Part shown: positions 13,470-20,274 of the stretch, piece by piece
How the letters are laid out: each line of letters starts with the position of its first letter
How positions within the stretch are numbered: the first letter of the stretch is position 1
Virus record (IMG/VR): IMGVR_UViG_3300030090_000189
Location: 1-20,426 of that record
Source of the DNA: a virus
Length of the DNA stretch: 20,426 nt
Reading direction: 5' to 3' (one strand)
The notes under the pieces: generated by a model
The model's input: the letters and a program-made list of their open reading frames with translations, nothing else
The model's database searches: none
What the model was told of the DNA's origin: nothing
Program-made: the position numbers and the translations under genes

Positions 13470-14059
13470 ATGTATACAAAAGTACCGCAAGCTGGAAATC
13501 TATCTTTTGTAATTTGTCTTCTTGGTAAAAATAATGTTTCAAAGTCAATACTTTTAACAAGTTCAAAACTACAAATCTGATTATTTTCAATAACTTTTTT
13601 GTTTATATCAAAAATTTGGTCGTCTAATTTTTTTGTTGAATCTGGCGTTCCAAAAGGATTAGTTTGATTAGGAAAATTTTGTTTATCCAAAAATTGTGCA
13701 AGTGTTCTTTTTCTAGTAATTCTTGCCTTCTGTAAATCATTCTTTGGTGTTACTTGATTTACTAAAGCTAAAATTGTCGAAAAAGTGCCGCCAGTATTTG
13801 CAAAAGTAAGAGTAGGTCTTGCCATAATTGTGCTTTCTCCAACTTCAAAACCTTCTGCTTTACAAGCTATAGCGTTGTAAGTTAAACCTTGCCAGATCAA
13901 ATCTTGATTTAGCCCATTTGTTCCATTATGAAATCTATATAAAGTCGTTGCTAACGTATCGCCAGCCTGATAATGCAAACCAGAAATTAGATCAATCTGG
14001 AACATTTCAATTATTGAAATCCCCTGTAATTGTTGTAAAACATCAACTGGAATGGTCAT
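13466..14059 (-). CDS. Minor tail protein, lambda gpL-like, 197 aa
   Basis: The start MTIPVDVLQQLQGISIIEMF, with HYQAGDTLATTLYRFHNGTN and LIWQGLTYNAIACKAEGFEV, is a gpL-type pattern: short tail tip proteins with an IEMFELD-like start and a Y-A-x-x-G-F turn. Position M-L-K-I-J confirms it. Lambda gpL binds an iron-sulphur cluster through four C-terminal cysteines. Here only Cys68, one at NQICSFEL and one in FPACGTF remain, and the chain stops at GTFVYI, shorter than lambda L. The cluster is therefore probably missing or different. Start overlaps the M stop (ATGA) and stop overlaps the K start (ATGA). Confidence 0.8.
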   Translation of the reverse strand: MTIPVDVLQQLQGISIIEMFQIDLISGLHYQAGDTLATTLYRFHNGTNGLNQDLIWQGLTYNAIACKAEGFEVGESTIMARPTLTFANTGGTFSTILALVNQVTPKNDLQKARITRKRTLAQFLDKQNFPNQTNPFGTPDSTKKLDDQIFDINKKVIENNQICSFELVKSIDFETLFLPRRQITKDRFPACGTFVYI

Positions 14060-14420
14060 GGCTGAAACACCTCCTCGAATGTTGCTTGTATCGTAACCCT
14101 GTTGGAATATACGTTAGTTCTTCTATAGTTATTGCAACAAAATTCTCTCGCTGTGCTTGTATGTGGAGGGGTAAATGTAAAACTTTGAGTATCTTTTGCT
14201 CTTTCATCTAAAAAAGCTAAAATCTTATCGCCGTCAGTAACAGAAACTGCAAGTTATATGTTTTTGGGTTTTGATTCAGGCCAAAAGTATTTCTTGACTT
14301 ATAACCATCTCCATATTGAACAGTAATTATTCGAGGCGAAGCACTTTCAACAGAACTATATGTTGGGGTCGTTGCCCCTGATGTTGTGCCTCCTCCTATA
14401 GTGTCATCAAAAGTTGCCAT
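14056..14420 (-). CDS. Minor tail protein, lambda gpM-like, broken by a one-base frameshift
   Basis: The zero frame from the ATG at 14420 reads MATFDDTIGGGTTSGATTPT, then SPRIITVQYGDGYKSRNTFG and NPKTYNLQF, typical of gpM. It then goes off into LLLTAIRF and a stop at 14217. In the -1 frame the family pattern continues without loss: SVTDGDKILAFLDERAKDTQ, SFTFTPPHTSTAREF, RVTIQATFEEVFQP, ending TGA at 14056 in ATGA overlap with L. A single base is missing near 14245-14250; restoring it gives a 121-residue protein of normal length. The site (TTG CAG TTT CTG) has no slippery heptamer, so a sequencing or assembly error, or a true mutation, is more likely than programmed shifting. M joins the tail tip assembly. 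Confidence 0.75.
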
Positions 14421-16501
14421 TACGTCAACATACCTCCACTTCGTTTCTGTCGTGCGATTTCAAATTGTACAGCATTTGCGATTGCCTGACCTAAAGCCTG
14501 ACCATCACCGTCTGATTGAACATCTGTATTTGTAGCATCTACACTTATATTAATGTTGTTTGTAATAGAACTACCGCCCCCGATTTCGCTATTTGGAATT
14601 ACATTGCCCCCCTTAGATCCCATTTGTAAGATTTCAGGGCCACGTTCCCCAACAACGTAAGTACCGCCAGCAGAAACAGGGCCGCCACGTTCTTTTTTAC
14701 CAAATATTTTTCCGATAATTCCACCTATACCACCACCAATACCATCAAGCGCACTATCAAGAAACGTATCAAGTATTTTATCTCTTATTTTATTAAGAAC
14801 ATTACTCATTGCATCTCCAAAAGATTGCGCTCCCGTTATTGCATCCCTTAAATTATCTTTTATCCCCTGTTCAATTTCTTCACCAATTGCTGCAAAAGTT
14901 TCTTTAAGTTTTTTTGATGCTTCTGCATTTTTTTCAATTTTTGTTTTTTGTTTATCCAATTCAGCATTTTGTTTCGCCAAACTTATTAATCTTGCTTCTT
15001 CTTCGCCGTCAAATTGTTTTTTAATTTCTGCAATTTGCTGTTCAAGATCAAATTCTTTTTTTGCCTCTTCTGTTTTTAAGGCAGCCCTTTTAACGCCCTC
15101 TGTAAGCTGTTGATTTTGTTTTTTTAATGCCTCAAGTTGTATGTTAAATTCTGCTGTAAGTTCTCTATTTTCAGCGCCTTCTAAGGCTAATTTTAAATCT
15201 TCAACTTTTCCTCTTGCTTTATCAAGTTCTCTATTTATTCTTATCTCTTCACCTTTTTCTGATCTACCGCCACCGACATTTTTAAGTGATTCTTCGAGTT
15301 GTTCAATTTTATCTTTTGTAATTTGCAGTTGTTCATTAATATCTGCTGTAGTTCCTTCTTTTAGTAAATTATTAAACTCTTTTTGAGCGTTATTTGCTTT
15401 TAATAATGCTGTTGCTAAAAATCCAAGACCAACAACGACAGCACCTATTCCAGTTTTTATAAGTGCAACTTTAAATGCTGTAGCCGCTGCTGTAGCAGTG
15501 GCAAATCCTAATGAAGTTGCCGCAAGTGTGGCTTTAGTCGCAACTAGATTTCCAGTGGCTATCTGCGCACCTACTCCAACCCCGACAAGACTTGCTTTAA
15601 TAGCTAAAGCCTGTGCGATTACTATTGGCCCGACAACTGATATTCCTTTTATTGCCGCAGCTATCCCAATAAATGCAAATGTAACTTGCCCCGCTTCACT
15701 ATCAATAAAACCAACAAGTGCTTTGATAAGTGCCGTTGCTCCTTTAGTAACTTTTAAAACTACTGGCAACAATTTATCTCCGAGTGTTAATTGCAATTCA
15801 AGAACAGCATTACTAAATGCCTTGAAAACTTCGGCAGGCGAAGCATCCATAATTGCCCCAATTTTATCAGCGCCTTCTTCCGCTGCTTTTGCTAAAGCTC
15901 TTAAAACAATTTCTGAATCTAATAATCCTTTTGATGCAAAATCTTTTAACTTACCTGAAGCAATCCCAGTTTCGTCTGAGATCGCTTTTAATAGTTGCGG
16001 AACCTGTTCGGCGATACTTCTAAATTCATCCCCTTGTAGCCGCCCAGAACCTAAACCCTGCGCTAATTGAGTAAACGCCGCGCTTGCTTCTGTTGCATTT
16101 AATCCCGCGAGTTTTGCAATTGTATTAAATCCAATAAATGTTGTCTCAATATCTTTTAGAGAAACGCCTAACGGTCTTAATCTTGCAAAAATATCTGTCA
16201 CTCCTCTTGTTGCTTCAACGATTGACAAATTAAATTTATCTTGAGCCTTTCTAACTAATTCTTGAGCCTGTGCAAATTCACCAAATTCAGATGTAAGAAC
16301 TTTCATTCTTAACTGTAAAGCCTGAAAATTTGAAGCCGTATTAACAGCCTGTCTTGCAACAGCCGTAAAAGCAACACCAGCAAAAGCAGCCTTTAATTTT
16401 CCTAAATTATTCTGTAACCCTGTTGTCTGCGCTTGTACGCCTTTTAATGCTCTTGTGGCTTGTGAAGCATCAACTGTAAGTTTTACATTAGCCTGTGCCA
16501 C
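14420..16501 (-). CDS. Tail tape measure protein, 693 aa
   Basis: The start is a GTG at 16501. Residues 1-60 are helical. Residues 100-185 hold the tape-measure N-domain (LQGDEFRSIAEQVPQLLKAI is the family's G-E-x-R motif). Residues 250-370 are hydrophobic with at least three candidate membrane segments (for example GIGAVVVGLGFLATALLK). Residues 375-545 are a long charged coiled coil, and the C-terminus has GGPVSAGGTYVVGERGPEIL, a motif seen in many siphophage tape measures. The tape measure sets tail length: at about 1.5 angstroms per residue the tail would be about 100 nm. It ends in TAATG overlap with M and follows the chaperone gene, as in lambda. Confidence 0.92.
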   Translation of the reverse strand: MAQANVKLTVDASQATRALKGVQAQTTGLQNNLGKLKAAFAGVAFTAVARQAVNTASNFQALQLRMKVLTSEFGEFAQAQELVRKAQDKFNLSIVEATRGVTDIFARLRPLGVSLKDIETTFIGFNTIAKLAGLNATEASAAFTQLAQGLGSGRLQGDEFRSIAEQVPQLLKAISDETGIASGKLKDFASKGLLDSEIVLRALAKAAEEGADKIGAIMDASPAEVFKAFSNAVLELQLTLGDKLLPVVLKVTKGATALIKALVGFIDSEAGQVTFAFIGIAAAIKGISVVGPIVIAQALAIKASLVGVGVGAQIATGNLVATKATLAATSLGFATATAAATAFKVALIKTGIGAVVVGLGFLATALLKANNAQKEFNNLLKEGTTADINEQLQITKDKIEQLEESLKNVGGGRSEKGEEIRINRELDKARGKVEDLKLALEGAENRELTAEFNIQLEALKKQNQQLTEGVKRAALKTEEAKKEFDLEQQIAEIKKQFDGEEEARLISLAKQNAELDKQKTKIEKNAEASKKLKETFAAIGEEIEQGIKDNLRDAITGAQSFGDAMSNVLNKIRDKILDTFLDSALDGIGGGIGGIIGKIFGKKERGGPVSAGGTYVVGERGPEILQMGSKGGNVIPNSEIGGGSSITNNINISVDATNTDVQSDGDGQALGQAIANAVQFEIARQKRSGGMLT

Positions 16502-16526
16502 AAATAAAAAAAGTCTTTATTATATA

Positions 16527-17053
16527 TTACCCTCTATTTGCTCTTTGGCGATTTAATTGTCTTTTTTCTCTTTCATTCTTTAATTCATAATAACCAGCCC
16601 AATATATTAGTTCTTCTTCTGTAATCAAAGAACGTAATTCTTGGATAGTTTTTCCTAATTCTGTCGCGAGAAAAAATTCAAAATTAAACCAATTATCTCG
16701 CGATATTATTTTTTTGCTTTATCAATATCTAATTTTATATCAAACATAAAAAGCTCTATTTCATTAAGAACATTTTCGGGAAGTTCTCTTTGTAGGTTTG
16801 GCGCATCTGCGGGGTTAAATGCTGGTGTTCCATCTTCTTTCTCTGCATTTTTACAAAGAAGATAAGTTGATATTGTCAATGCTTCGTCTGTGCCTGCGGC
16901 GGCCTGTGCGCGAACACGATCATCTCTTGTTAATGGCTTAAAGTATAAGTTAGCTATAACAACGCCATTAGCGTCTTTAAATTCATATTTACGTCTAGCT
17001 GTCATCTGATCTTTATAAGATTCAGTTAACAGGTCAATTGTTCTTTTTTGCAT
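16527..17053 (-). CDS. Tail assembly chaperone G-T fusion, made by -1 frameshift, 175 aa
   Basis: The zero-frame gene (16706-17053, 115 aa) opens MQKRTIDLLTESYKDQMTAR and ends DIDKAKK. The -1 frame continues from the A-run: IISRDNWFNFEFFLATELGK, TIQELRSLITEEELIYWAGY, YELKNEREKRQLNRQRANRG, stop at 16527. The extension has the gpT look, with TIxELRS and EEELxYWxxYY, as in many siphophages. The G form and the rarer G-T form together chaperone the tape measure during tail assembly. The position between tail tube and tape measure is the expected one, and no other start for the extension is needed. Upstream of the ATG no strong ribosome-binding site is visible. Confidence 0.85.
16706..17053 (-). 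CDS. Tail assembly chaperone G, zero-frame product, 115 aa
   Basis: The unshifted product of the same gene ends directly after the slippery run (GCA AAA AAA TAA). In lambda-like tails G is made in large excess over G-T. It is acidic and helical with a conserved-looking core, LYFKPLTRDDRVRAQAAA and NEIELFMFDIKLDIDKAKK. Confidence 0.8.
   Translation of the reverse strand: MQKRTIDLLTESYKDQMTARRKYEFKDANGVVIANLYFKPLTRDDRVRAQAAAGTDEALTISTYLLCKNAEKEDGTPAFNPADAPNLQRELPENVLNEIELFMFDIKLDIDKAKK
16709..16715 (-). promoter_or_regulatory. Programmed -1 frameshift site of the G/G-T gene
   Basis: The heptamer A AAA AAA (seven A on the minus strand) lies in the phase GCA AAA AAA and is followed at once by the zero-frame stop TAA. 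A -1 slip joins the two frames with the gpT-like sequence continuing in register. Programmed shifting at this position is a conserved property of dsDNA phage tail genes. No SD-like element or clear stem-loop is seen beside it. Confidence 0.8.
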
Positions 17054-17085
17054 TGGTTGATTAGTTGACTAATAAACTCAATGTA

Positions 17086-17505
17086 TCAAATAGCGCTTGT
17101 AATAGTTCCGCTTGTTGTGAAACTTATATTTATTATTTGCACTTCGCCAAGTGTTGCCCCATATTCTGCATTTGTAATAATTCCCGCAAAACTTATTTTC
17201 TTTGCTGATGTAGCTGAATCTGGAAATAATTCAAATAATGCGTCAGCATTATCGCCTGTGGTTAAAACATCGTCAATAAATGTTGTATACCCTGCGCCTG
17301 TTTCTGATGGATTATAAAGAAGTTCAGCTGAACCTTCTCCGCTTATTAAACCACCGATATTTGTCTTAAATGTATCGCCTTGTTTTGTAGTTTCCATGAT
17401 GTCCTTTGTTATAGACAAAGACCATGATCTTGTTTGTCCAACGTCAGCTTCAGTGCCGCCCGCATTTTCAAACATAATTTTACCTACATCGCCCTTGATA
17501 GCCAT
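17086..17505 (-). CDS. Major tail tube protein, 139 aa
   Basis: MAIKGDVGKIMFENAGGTEA is followed by VGQTRSWSLSITKDIMETTK and TNIGGLISGEGSAELLYNPS. This is the beta-sandwich pattern of siphophage tail tube proteins: a Gly-containing N-arm, WSLSITKDxMETT and GxGSAELL. The C-terminal half has DALFELFPDSATSAKKISFA. It forms the hexameric rings of the tail tube that DNA passes through. The gene sits between the terminator side and the G/G-T chaperone, as expected. The chain is at the short end for tube proteins and carries no C-terminal Ig-like domain. Confidence 0.8.
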   Translation of the reverse strand: MAIKGDVGKIMFENAGGTEADVGQTRSWSLSITKDIMETTKQGDTFKTNIGGLISGEGSAELLYNPSETGAGYTTFIDDVLTTGDNADALFELFPDSATSAKKISFAGIITNAEYGATLGEVQIINISFTTSGTITSAI

Positions 17506-17530
17506 AACAAAAAAGAATATTTATTCTATA

Positions 17531-17770
17531 TTAACCTTTTTTCTGAAAATTTTCTATTTGTTTTATAAGTTTATCTTTGCTTTGTCTTTTATCTAACTCA
17601 ATCCCTAGCTCTCTGCCTTTTTTTTCAAGCTCATCTTTTGTTTTGTTTTTAAGATTTTTTTGTTGTTCAAGGTATCTTTTACAATGTGGATCCCAATAAT
17701 TTGCCTCTCTTCGACCTTTAACAGCTTCAATTGCATCAAGCATTTCTTCTGTAATTTCAAGTTTTGCCAT
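17531..17770 (-). CDS. Small protein with Rho-N/SAP-like helical hairpin, 79 aa
   Basis: The N-terminal half includes GRREANYWDPHCKRYLEQQK. The C-terminal 35 residues (KTKDELEKKGRELGIELDKR, then QSKDKLIKQIENFQKKG) follow the L-x-x-x-x-x-LGI-x-x-x-x-x-x-x-K-x-x-LI-x-x-I pattern of Rho termination factor N-terminal or SAP domains, which bind nucleic acid or proteins. Basic overall. It begins two bases after the terminator stop and ends 25 bases before the tube gene. Such small proteins are sometimes seen between terminator and tube genes in siphophages, where they may have an assembly role. Confidence 0.55.
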   Translation of the reverse strand: MAKLEITEEMLDAIEAVKGRREANYWDPHCKRYLEQQKNLKNKTKDELEKKGRELGIELDKRQSKDKLIKQIENFQKKG

Positions 17771-17772
17771 AA

Positions 17773-18195
17773 TTAAAGTTCCTCATAAATTTCAAAGGTC
17801 ATGCGCAATTGCGTTTGGAAAAGACCTTCAGGGGTTGGATTGTTAACGACTTCTGGCCCTATTGGACTGTCAAAAATCACGTTTGAAACAGTGATTCTAT
17901 TATATAAATCCCGTAACCTTTTACCGATTTTGTAATTATCTCCTGAACCTGTTCCCTGTGGCGTAAAAATATTGAATATGACAATACCAGTTATTCTATT
18001 AACTCCACTGTCATTCCCTAATGTCAAATAATTATTTTCACCAAAACTTGTAAGGCATTGCACAAAAGTCTTTTTTGTACTGCTGTCAAATGACATATTA
18101 TGAAAAATCACGGTAATTGGTGGAGCCGAAGAAAGCTCATTAATAACTCTTGATTCAATCGTTGCCCTAACTGTATTTAAATCAATTGCAGCCAT
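17773..18195 (-). CDS. Tail terminator protein, lambda gpU-like, 140 aa
   Basis: The chain starts MAAIDLNTVRATIESRVINE, has a beta-rich middle (TFVQCLTSFGENNYLTLGND) and an acidic end RMTFEIYEEL. The Arg-containing N-terminal helix, the GIVIFNIFTPQGTGSGDNYK strand and the GKRLRDLYN helix fit tail terminators (DUF4128/gpU type). These cap the growing tail tube and join it to the head. It is coupled by TAATG to the gp10-like gene upstream, and the GGGGGA before the ATG is a strong ribosome-binding site. Confidence 0.72.
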   Translation of the reverse strand: MAAIDLNTVRATIESRVINELSSAPPITVIFHNMSFDSSTKKTFVQCLTSFGENNYLTLGNDSGVNRITGIVIFNIFTPQGTGSGDNYKIGKRLRDLYNRITVSNVIFDSPIGPEVVNNPTPEGLFQTQLRMTFEIYEEL

Positions 18196-18647
18196 TATTT
18201 CCCCCTTATTTGTGTGTAAAGGTCTTGAATTTCGTTTGCAAGCTCTTTTGCTAATAGGTCAAGATGTTTTGCACTTAATCCTTGATTACTCCTATAAACA
18301 CCACCCCAAGACGGCGGCAAACTTGTTCCAAACATAACAGGTTCAGCATATGGAACATTATTATGTATATGATATTTTTTTCTAAAATTTTCTCTGCCCA
18401 ATTGATAATTTAAAGGTTTTGGCGGTCTTATAACAGTTCCTTTGCCAGCCGTGCCATATTTACCTTCTGGGGCGGGCGTACCGCTTTCCGCGTTTTCTCC
18501 TATCTGCCAAGAAACAGCAAGCCTTCCAGAGTCTACAGGCGAACCCTCTTTTACAATGCGATCTCCTGTTAAAACAGCAACCGATAACAAAGTATTAATT
18601 TGTTCTTCTGAATAATCGCCAATCTGGTCAATGCGTATTTTTCTCAT
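18195..18647 (-). CDS. HK97 gp10-like head-tail joining or tail component, 150 aa
   Basis: The start is the ATG at 18647 (ATGA overlap with the preceding stop); a TTG upstream is less likely. The features are GDRIVKEGSPVDSGRLAVSW, typical of gp10-like proteins (the P-V-D-T-G-x-L-x-x-S-W signature), then YHIHNNVPYAEPVMFGTSLP and an amphipathic C-terminal helix KHLDLLAKELANEIQDL. This family lies between head closure and tail terminator genes in HK97-like tails. Its role is in tail completion or head-tail joining. Confidence 0.82.
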   Translation of the reverse strand: MRKIRIDQIGDYSEEQINTLLSVAVLTGDRIVKEGSPVDSGRLAVSWQIGENAESGTPAPEGKYGTAGKGTVIRPPKPLNYQLGRENFRKKYHIHNNVPYAEPVMFGTSLPPSWGGVYRSNQGLSAKHLDLLAKELANEIQDLYTQIRGK

Positions 18648-18994
18648 GTTCTTAGATAACAAACAAAAGTAAGTTTTTCATTGGCAAATTGATTTGTCTC
18701 CACTCTTATTATTGAATAAGTTACTGAATCAACGATAATTTTGTCTTTGGTGGTTGGTGTAGTTGATAAACTTGCAGCCGCGATTTGAATTTTTTTGTCA
18801 GATGCCTGAATTAATTCGTTAACTTCACGGGCGTTAATTTGTTCAAGAATACCCCTTATAGATGTATCTGTTATTGTTTCACCAATAACACCTGTTGTCT
18901 TATTGTATGCGCCTGCAACAACTGATCTGAAGGTAATGTCAGCGGAAAGCTTTTTATTTGTTAAAACTTTTTTTAAAGCCGATGAAATACCCAT
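18644..18994 (-). CDS. Head closure (stopper) protein, 116 aa
   Basis: The ATG at 18994 is taken as start because it overlaps the previous stop (TAATG); an upstream in-frame alternative lies inside the preceding gene. The product begins MGISSALKKVLTNKKLSADI and continues with FRSVVAGAYNKTTGVIGETI, a beta barrel-like pattern with alternating hydrophobics, ending KLTFVCYLRT. It resembles head-tail joining (SPP1 gp16-like) stoppers by position and size. Function by context; I would not claim this from sequence alone. Confidence 0.6.
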   Translation of the reverse strand: MGISSALKKVLTNKKLSADITFRSVVAGAYNKTTGVIGETITDTSIRGILEQINAREVNELIQASDKKIQIAAASLSTTPTTKDKIIVDSVTYSIIRVETNQFANEKLTFVCYLRT

Positions 18995-19230
18995 TAGATT
19001 CTGTAAGCGATGCAAGCGCCACTTGTCAAAGTGATACTTGTAAACACTCCATAAATTGTCTGGCCTGCTTTAAAAGTTTCGCCATCAATACTGTTTCCTG
19101 TGTAGTTGTGCGAAGCAGTATTGACTTGTGTATCTTCTTTGAAAAAAATACTTTTAAATCTGCCTGTATGTGCGGCTGTGTCTGTGATTAATTCTCCGCC
19201 AAGTGTGTAGTCTGGATCTGCGTTGTACAT
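18994..19230 (-). CDS. Small structural or decoration-like protein, 78 aa
   Basis: The sequence is MYNADPDYTLGGELITDTAA, then HTGRFKSIFFKEDTQVNTAS, NYTGNSIDGETFKAGQTIYG and SITLTSGACIAYRI. It is beta-prone, hydrophilic, and has TGNSI and LxSGxxIAYR motifs that I recall in small proteins near capsid genes of marine phages. AAGGAG provides the ribosome-binding site, overlapping the connector's stop. It probably binds the capsid or connector; function not established. Confidence 0.6.
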   Translation of the reverse strand: MYNADPDYTLGGELITDTAAHTGRFKSIFFKEDTQVNTASHNYTGNSIDGETFKAGQTIYGVFTSITLTSGACIAYRI

Positions 19231-19236
19231 AAAAAA

Positions 19237-19797
19237 TTAGCTCCTTTTAATTGCGATGTTATTAGGCCCACTTATGCGCAAGCCAGTGAAATAGCGTTCA
19301 AATAATGGCGGAACGCGATCAGCGCCAACTGAACCGTAAAAATTAGGCGTAACATTTACAGACCCAACTTGAACATTTTTAAAATCTTCGAGTCCACTTA
19401 ATCCTAATCCATCTTTATTATTATTCAAATAAACAGCCAATATTGCTTGCGCTTTTTTTACTTGATCTGGAATTTCTGTATCTGTGAAATAGTCTGTCGT
19501 TATACGAAAAGGAAATCCGACAGCATAAGTATTAATATATGTGTCTGGTTTTCTGACTCCTGTTCGTGGCCACTGTAAAGCCTGCGTATCTGTTGCACGC
19601 GCCCCTAAAAAGCGCTCTCGATCAATTCTGATGGTTGCGGTAAATAATGCACGGTTTTTGGCGTCATCAGTTGCAGAAGACCACGCTGTAACATCATCGT
19701 CTTCAATAAGACCTTCAATGATTGTATTTGCATCTGTCAACGTCAAATAACTATTTGCTGTTGAGCTGCCTGCTGTTGCGACTATTGTTACCGCCAT
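19237..19797 (-). CDS. Head-tail connector, DnaT-like domain family, 186 aa
   Basis: The start is the ATG at 19797, which has AAGG upstream; the longer frame to 19851 includes a hydrophobic stretch that looks like read-through of the neighbour and is not supported. Residues 1-20 are MAVTIVATAGSSTANSYLTL, then DANTIIEGL, RIDRERFLGARATDTQALQW and PRTGVRKPDTY. This N-A-N-S-Y-x-x-x-x-D-A start and the L-x-W-P-R-T-G motif mark the family often labelled DnaT-like ssDNA-binding, found next to capsid genes as the head-tail adaptor. C-terminal helices include DQVKKAQAILAVYLN. It likely docks under the portal. Confidence 0.75.
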   Translation of the reverse strand: MAVTIVATAGSSTANSYLTLTDANTIIEGLIEDDDVTAWSSATDDAKNRALFTATIRIDRERFLGARATDTQALQWPRTGVRKPDTYINTYAVGFPFRITTDYFTDTEIPDQVKKAQAILAVYLNNNKDGLGLSGLEDFKNVQVGSVNVTPNFYGSVGADRVPPLFERYFTGLRISGPNNIAIKRS

Positions 19798-19897
19798 TTT
19801 CGACCTTAGATTTAGTTTTACGTTTTTTAATAGGAACAGAAGCCACCACAACGGCGGCTTCTTTTTCCTTTATTCGCTTAAAAGCAAACAATCCCAT
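19751..19897 (-). CDS. Small basic protein, 48 aa
   Basis: The gene starts in TAATG overlap with the decoration-like protein's stop, and its 3' end overlaps the connector gene by 47 bases in another frame. The product MGLFAFKRIKEKEAAVVVAS, then VPIKKRKTKSKVENGG and NNSRNSRQLNSK, is strongly basic and asparagine-rich, likely disordered after residue 20. I recall small proteins starting MGLxAFKR at this position in marine phage genomes. Function unknown; the coupling of start and stop supports a real gene. Confidence 0.6.
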   Translation of the reverse strand: MGLFAFKRIKEKEAAVVVASVPIKKRKTKSKVENGGNNSRNSRQLNSK

Positions 19898-20262
19898 TAA
19901 CTTGAAGCACCTTTGAGGGCAACAAAATTAATAACAATTGCTTCACTTAAAGAACCCGAAGATACATTTGTAACTGTGATTCCAAAAGAGCCTGCGGCGA
20001 TTGCTGAAACTCCTACCATGTAGGAACCCGCAGTACCCGCAGAACCATGAACAGCAACAACAACATCAGTTGCAGCGATTTTATCGTTTGTAACTGTGAA
20101 AGTTGCTTCAGCCGCAGCGCCTAAAGCCGCGTCATTCATGGTAATTTGACCTGACTCTGTATTAAGAGTTACACCAGTTGTTTTGTTAGTTGCTTGAGTA
20201 ACAGTTCCGCCTGTTGTTGGGCCTGCTAATTTTCCAGCACTAACTTCAAATAAAGATGGCAT
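19897..20262 (-). CDS. Capsid decoration-like protein, 121 aa
   Basis: The sequence MPSLFEVSAGKLAGPTTGGT is followed by VTQATNKTTGVTLNTESGQI and TMNDAALGAAAEATFTVTND. It then has AATDVVVAVHGSAGTAGSYM and ends SLSEAIVINFVALKGASS. It is a Gly/Ala/Thr-rich beta protein with no Cys, common beside the capsid protein in marine phages. The GSVTQATNKSTGVTLN-like start is, from memory, a recurrent cyanophage and marine phage pattern; the usual call is head decoration or fibre. It may trimerise on the capsid surface. AGAGGTAA precedes the ATG. Confidence 0.7.
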   Translation of the reverse strand: MPSLFEVSAGKLAGPTTGGTVTQATNKTTGVTLNTESGQITMNDAALGAAAEATFTVTNDKIAATDVVVAVHGSAGTAGSYMVGVSAIAAGSFGITVTNVSSGSLSEAIVINFVALKGASS

Positions 20263-20274
20263 AATAAATTACCT

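Noticed and set aside
15141-16070. Plus-strand open frames opposite the tape measure
   Set aside because: Ala/Ser/Pro-rich shadows of the coiled-coil gene, no start signals.
17060-17073. Palindrome ATTAGT-TG-ACTAAT before the G/G-T gene
   Set aside because: Only a 2-base centre and 6-bp arms; too short to be meaningful in AT-rich DNA.
17514-17527. AT-rich inverted repeat followed by T residues before the tube gene
   Set aside because: With a 2-base loop it cannot form a stable terminator, and there is no reason to end transcription there.
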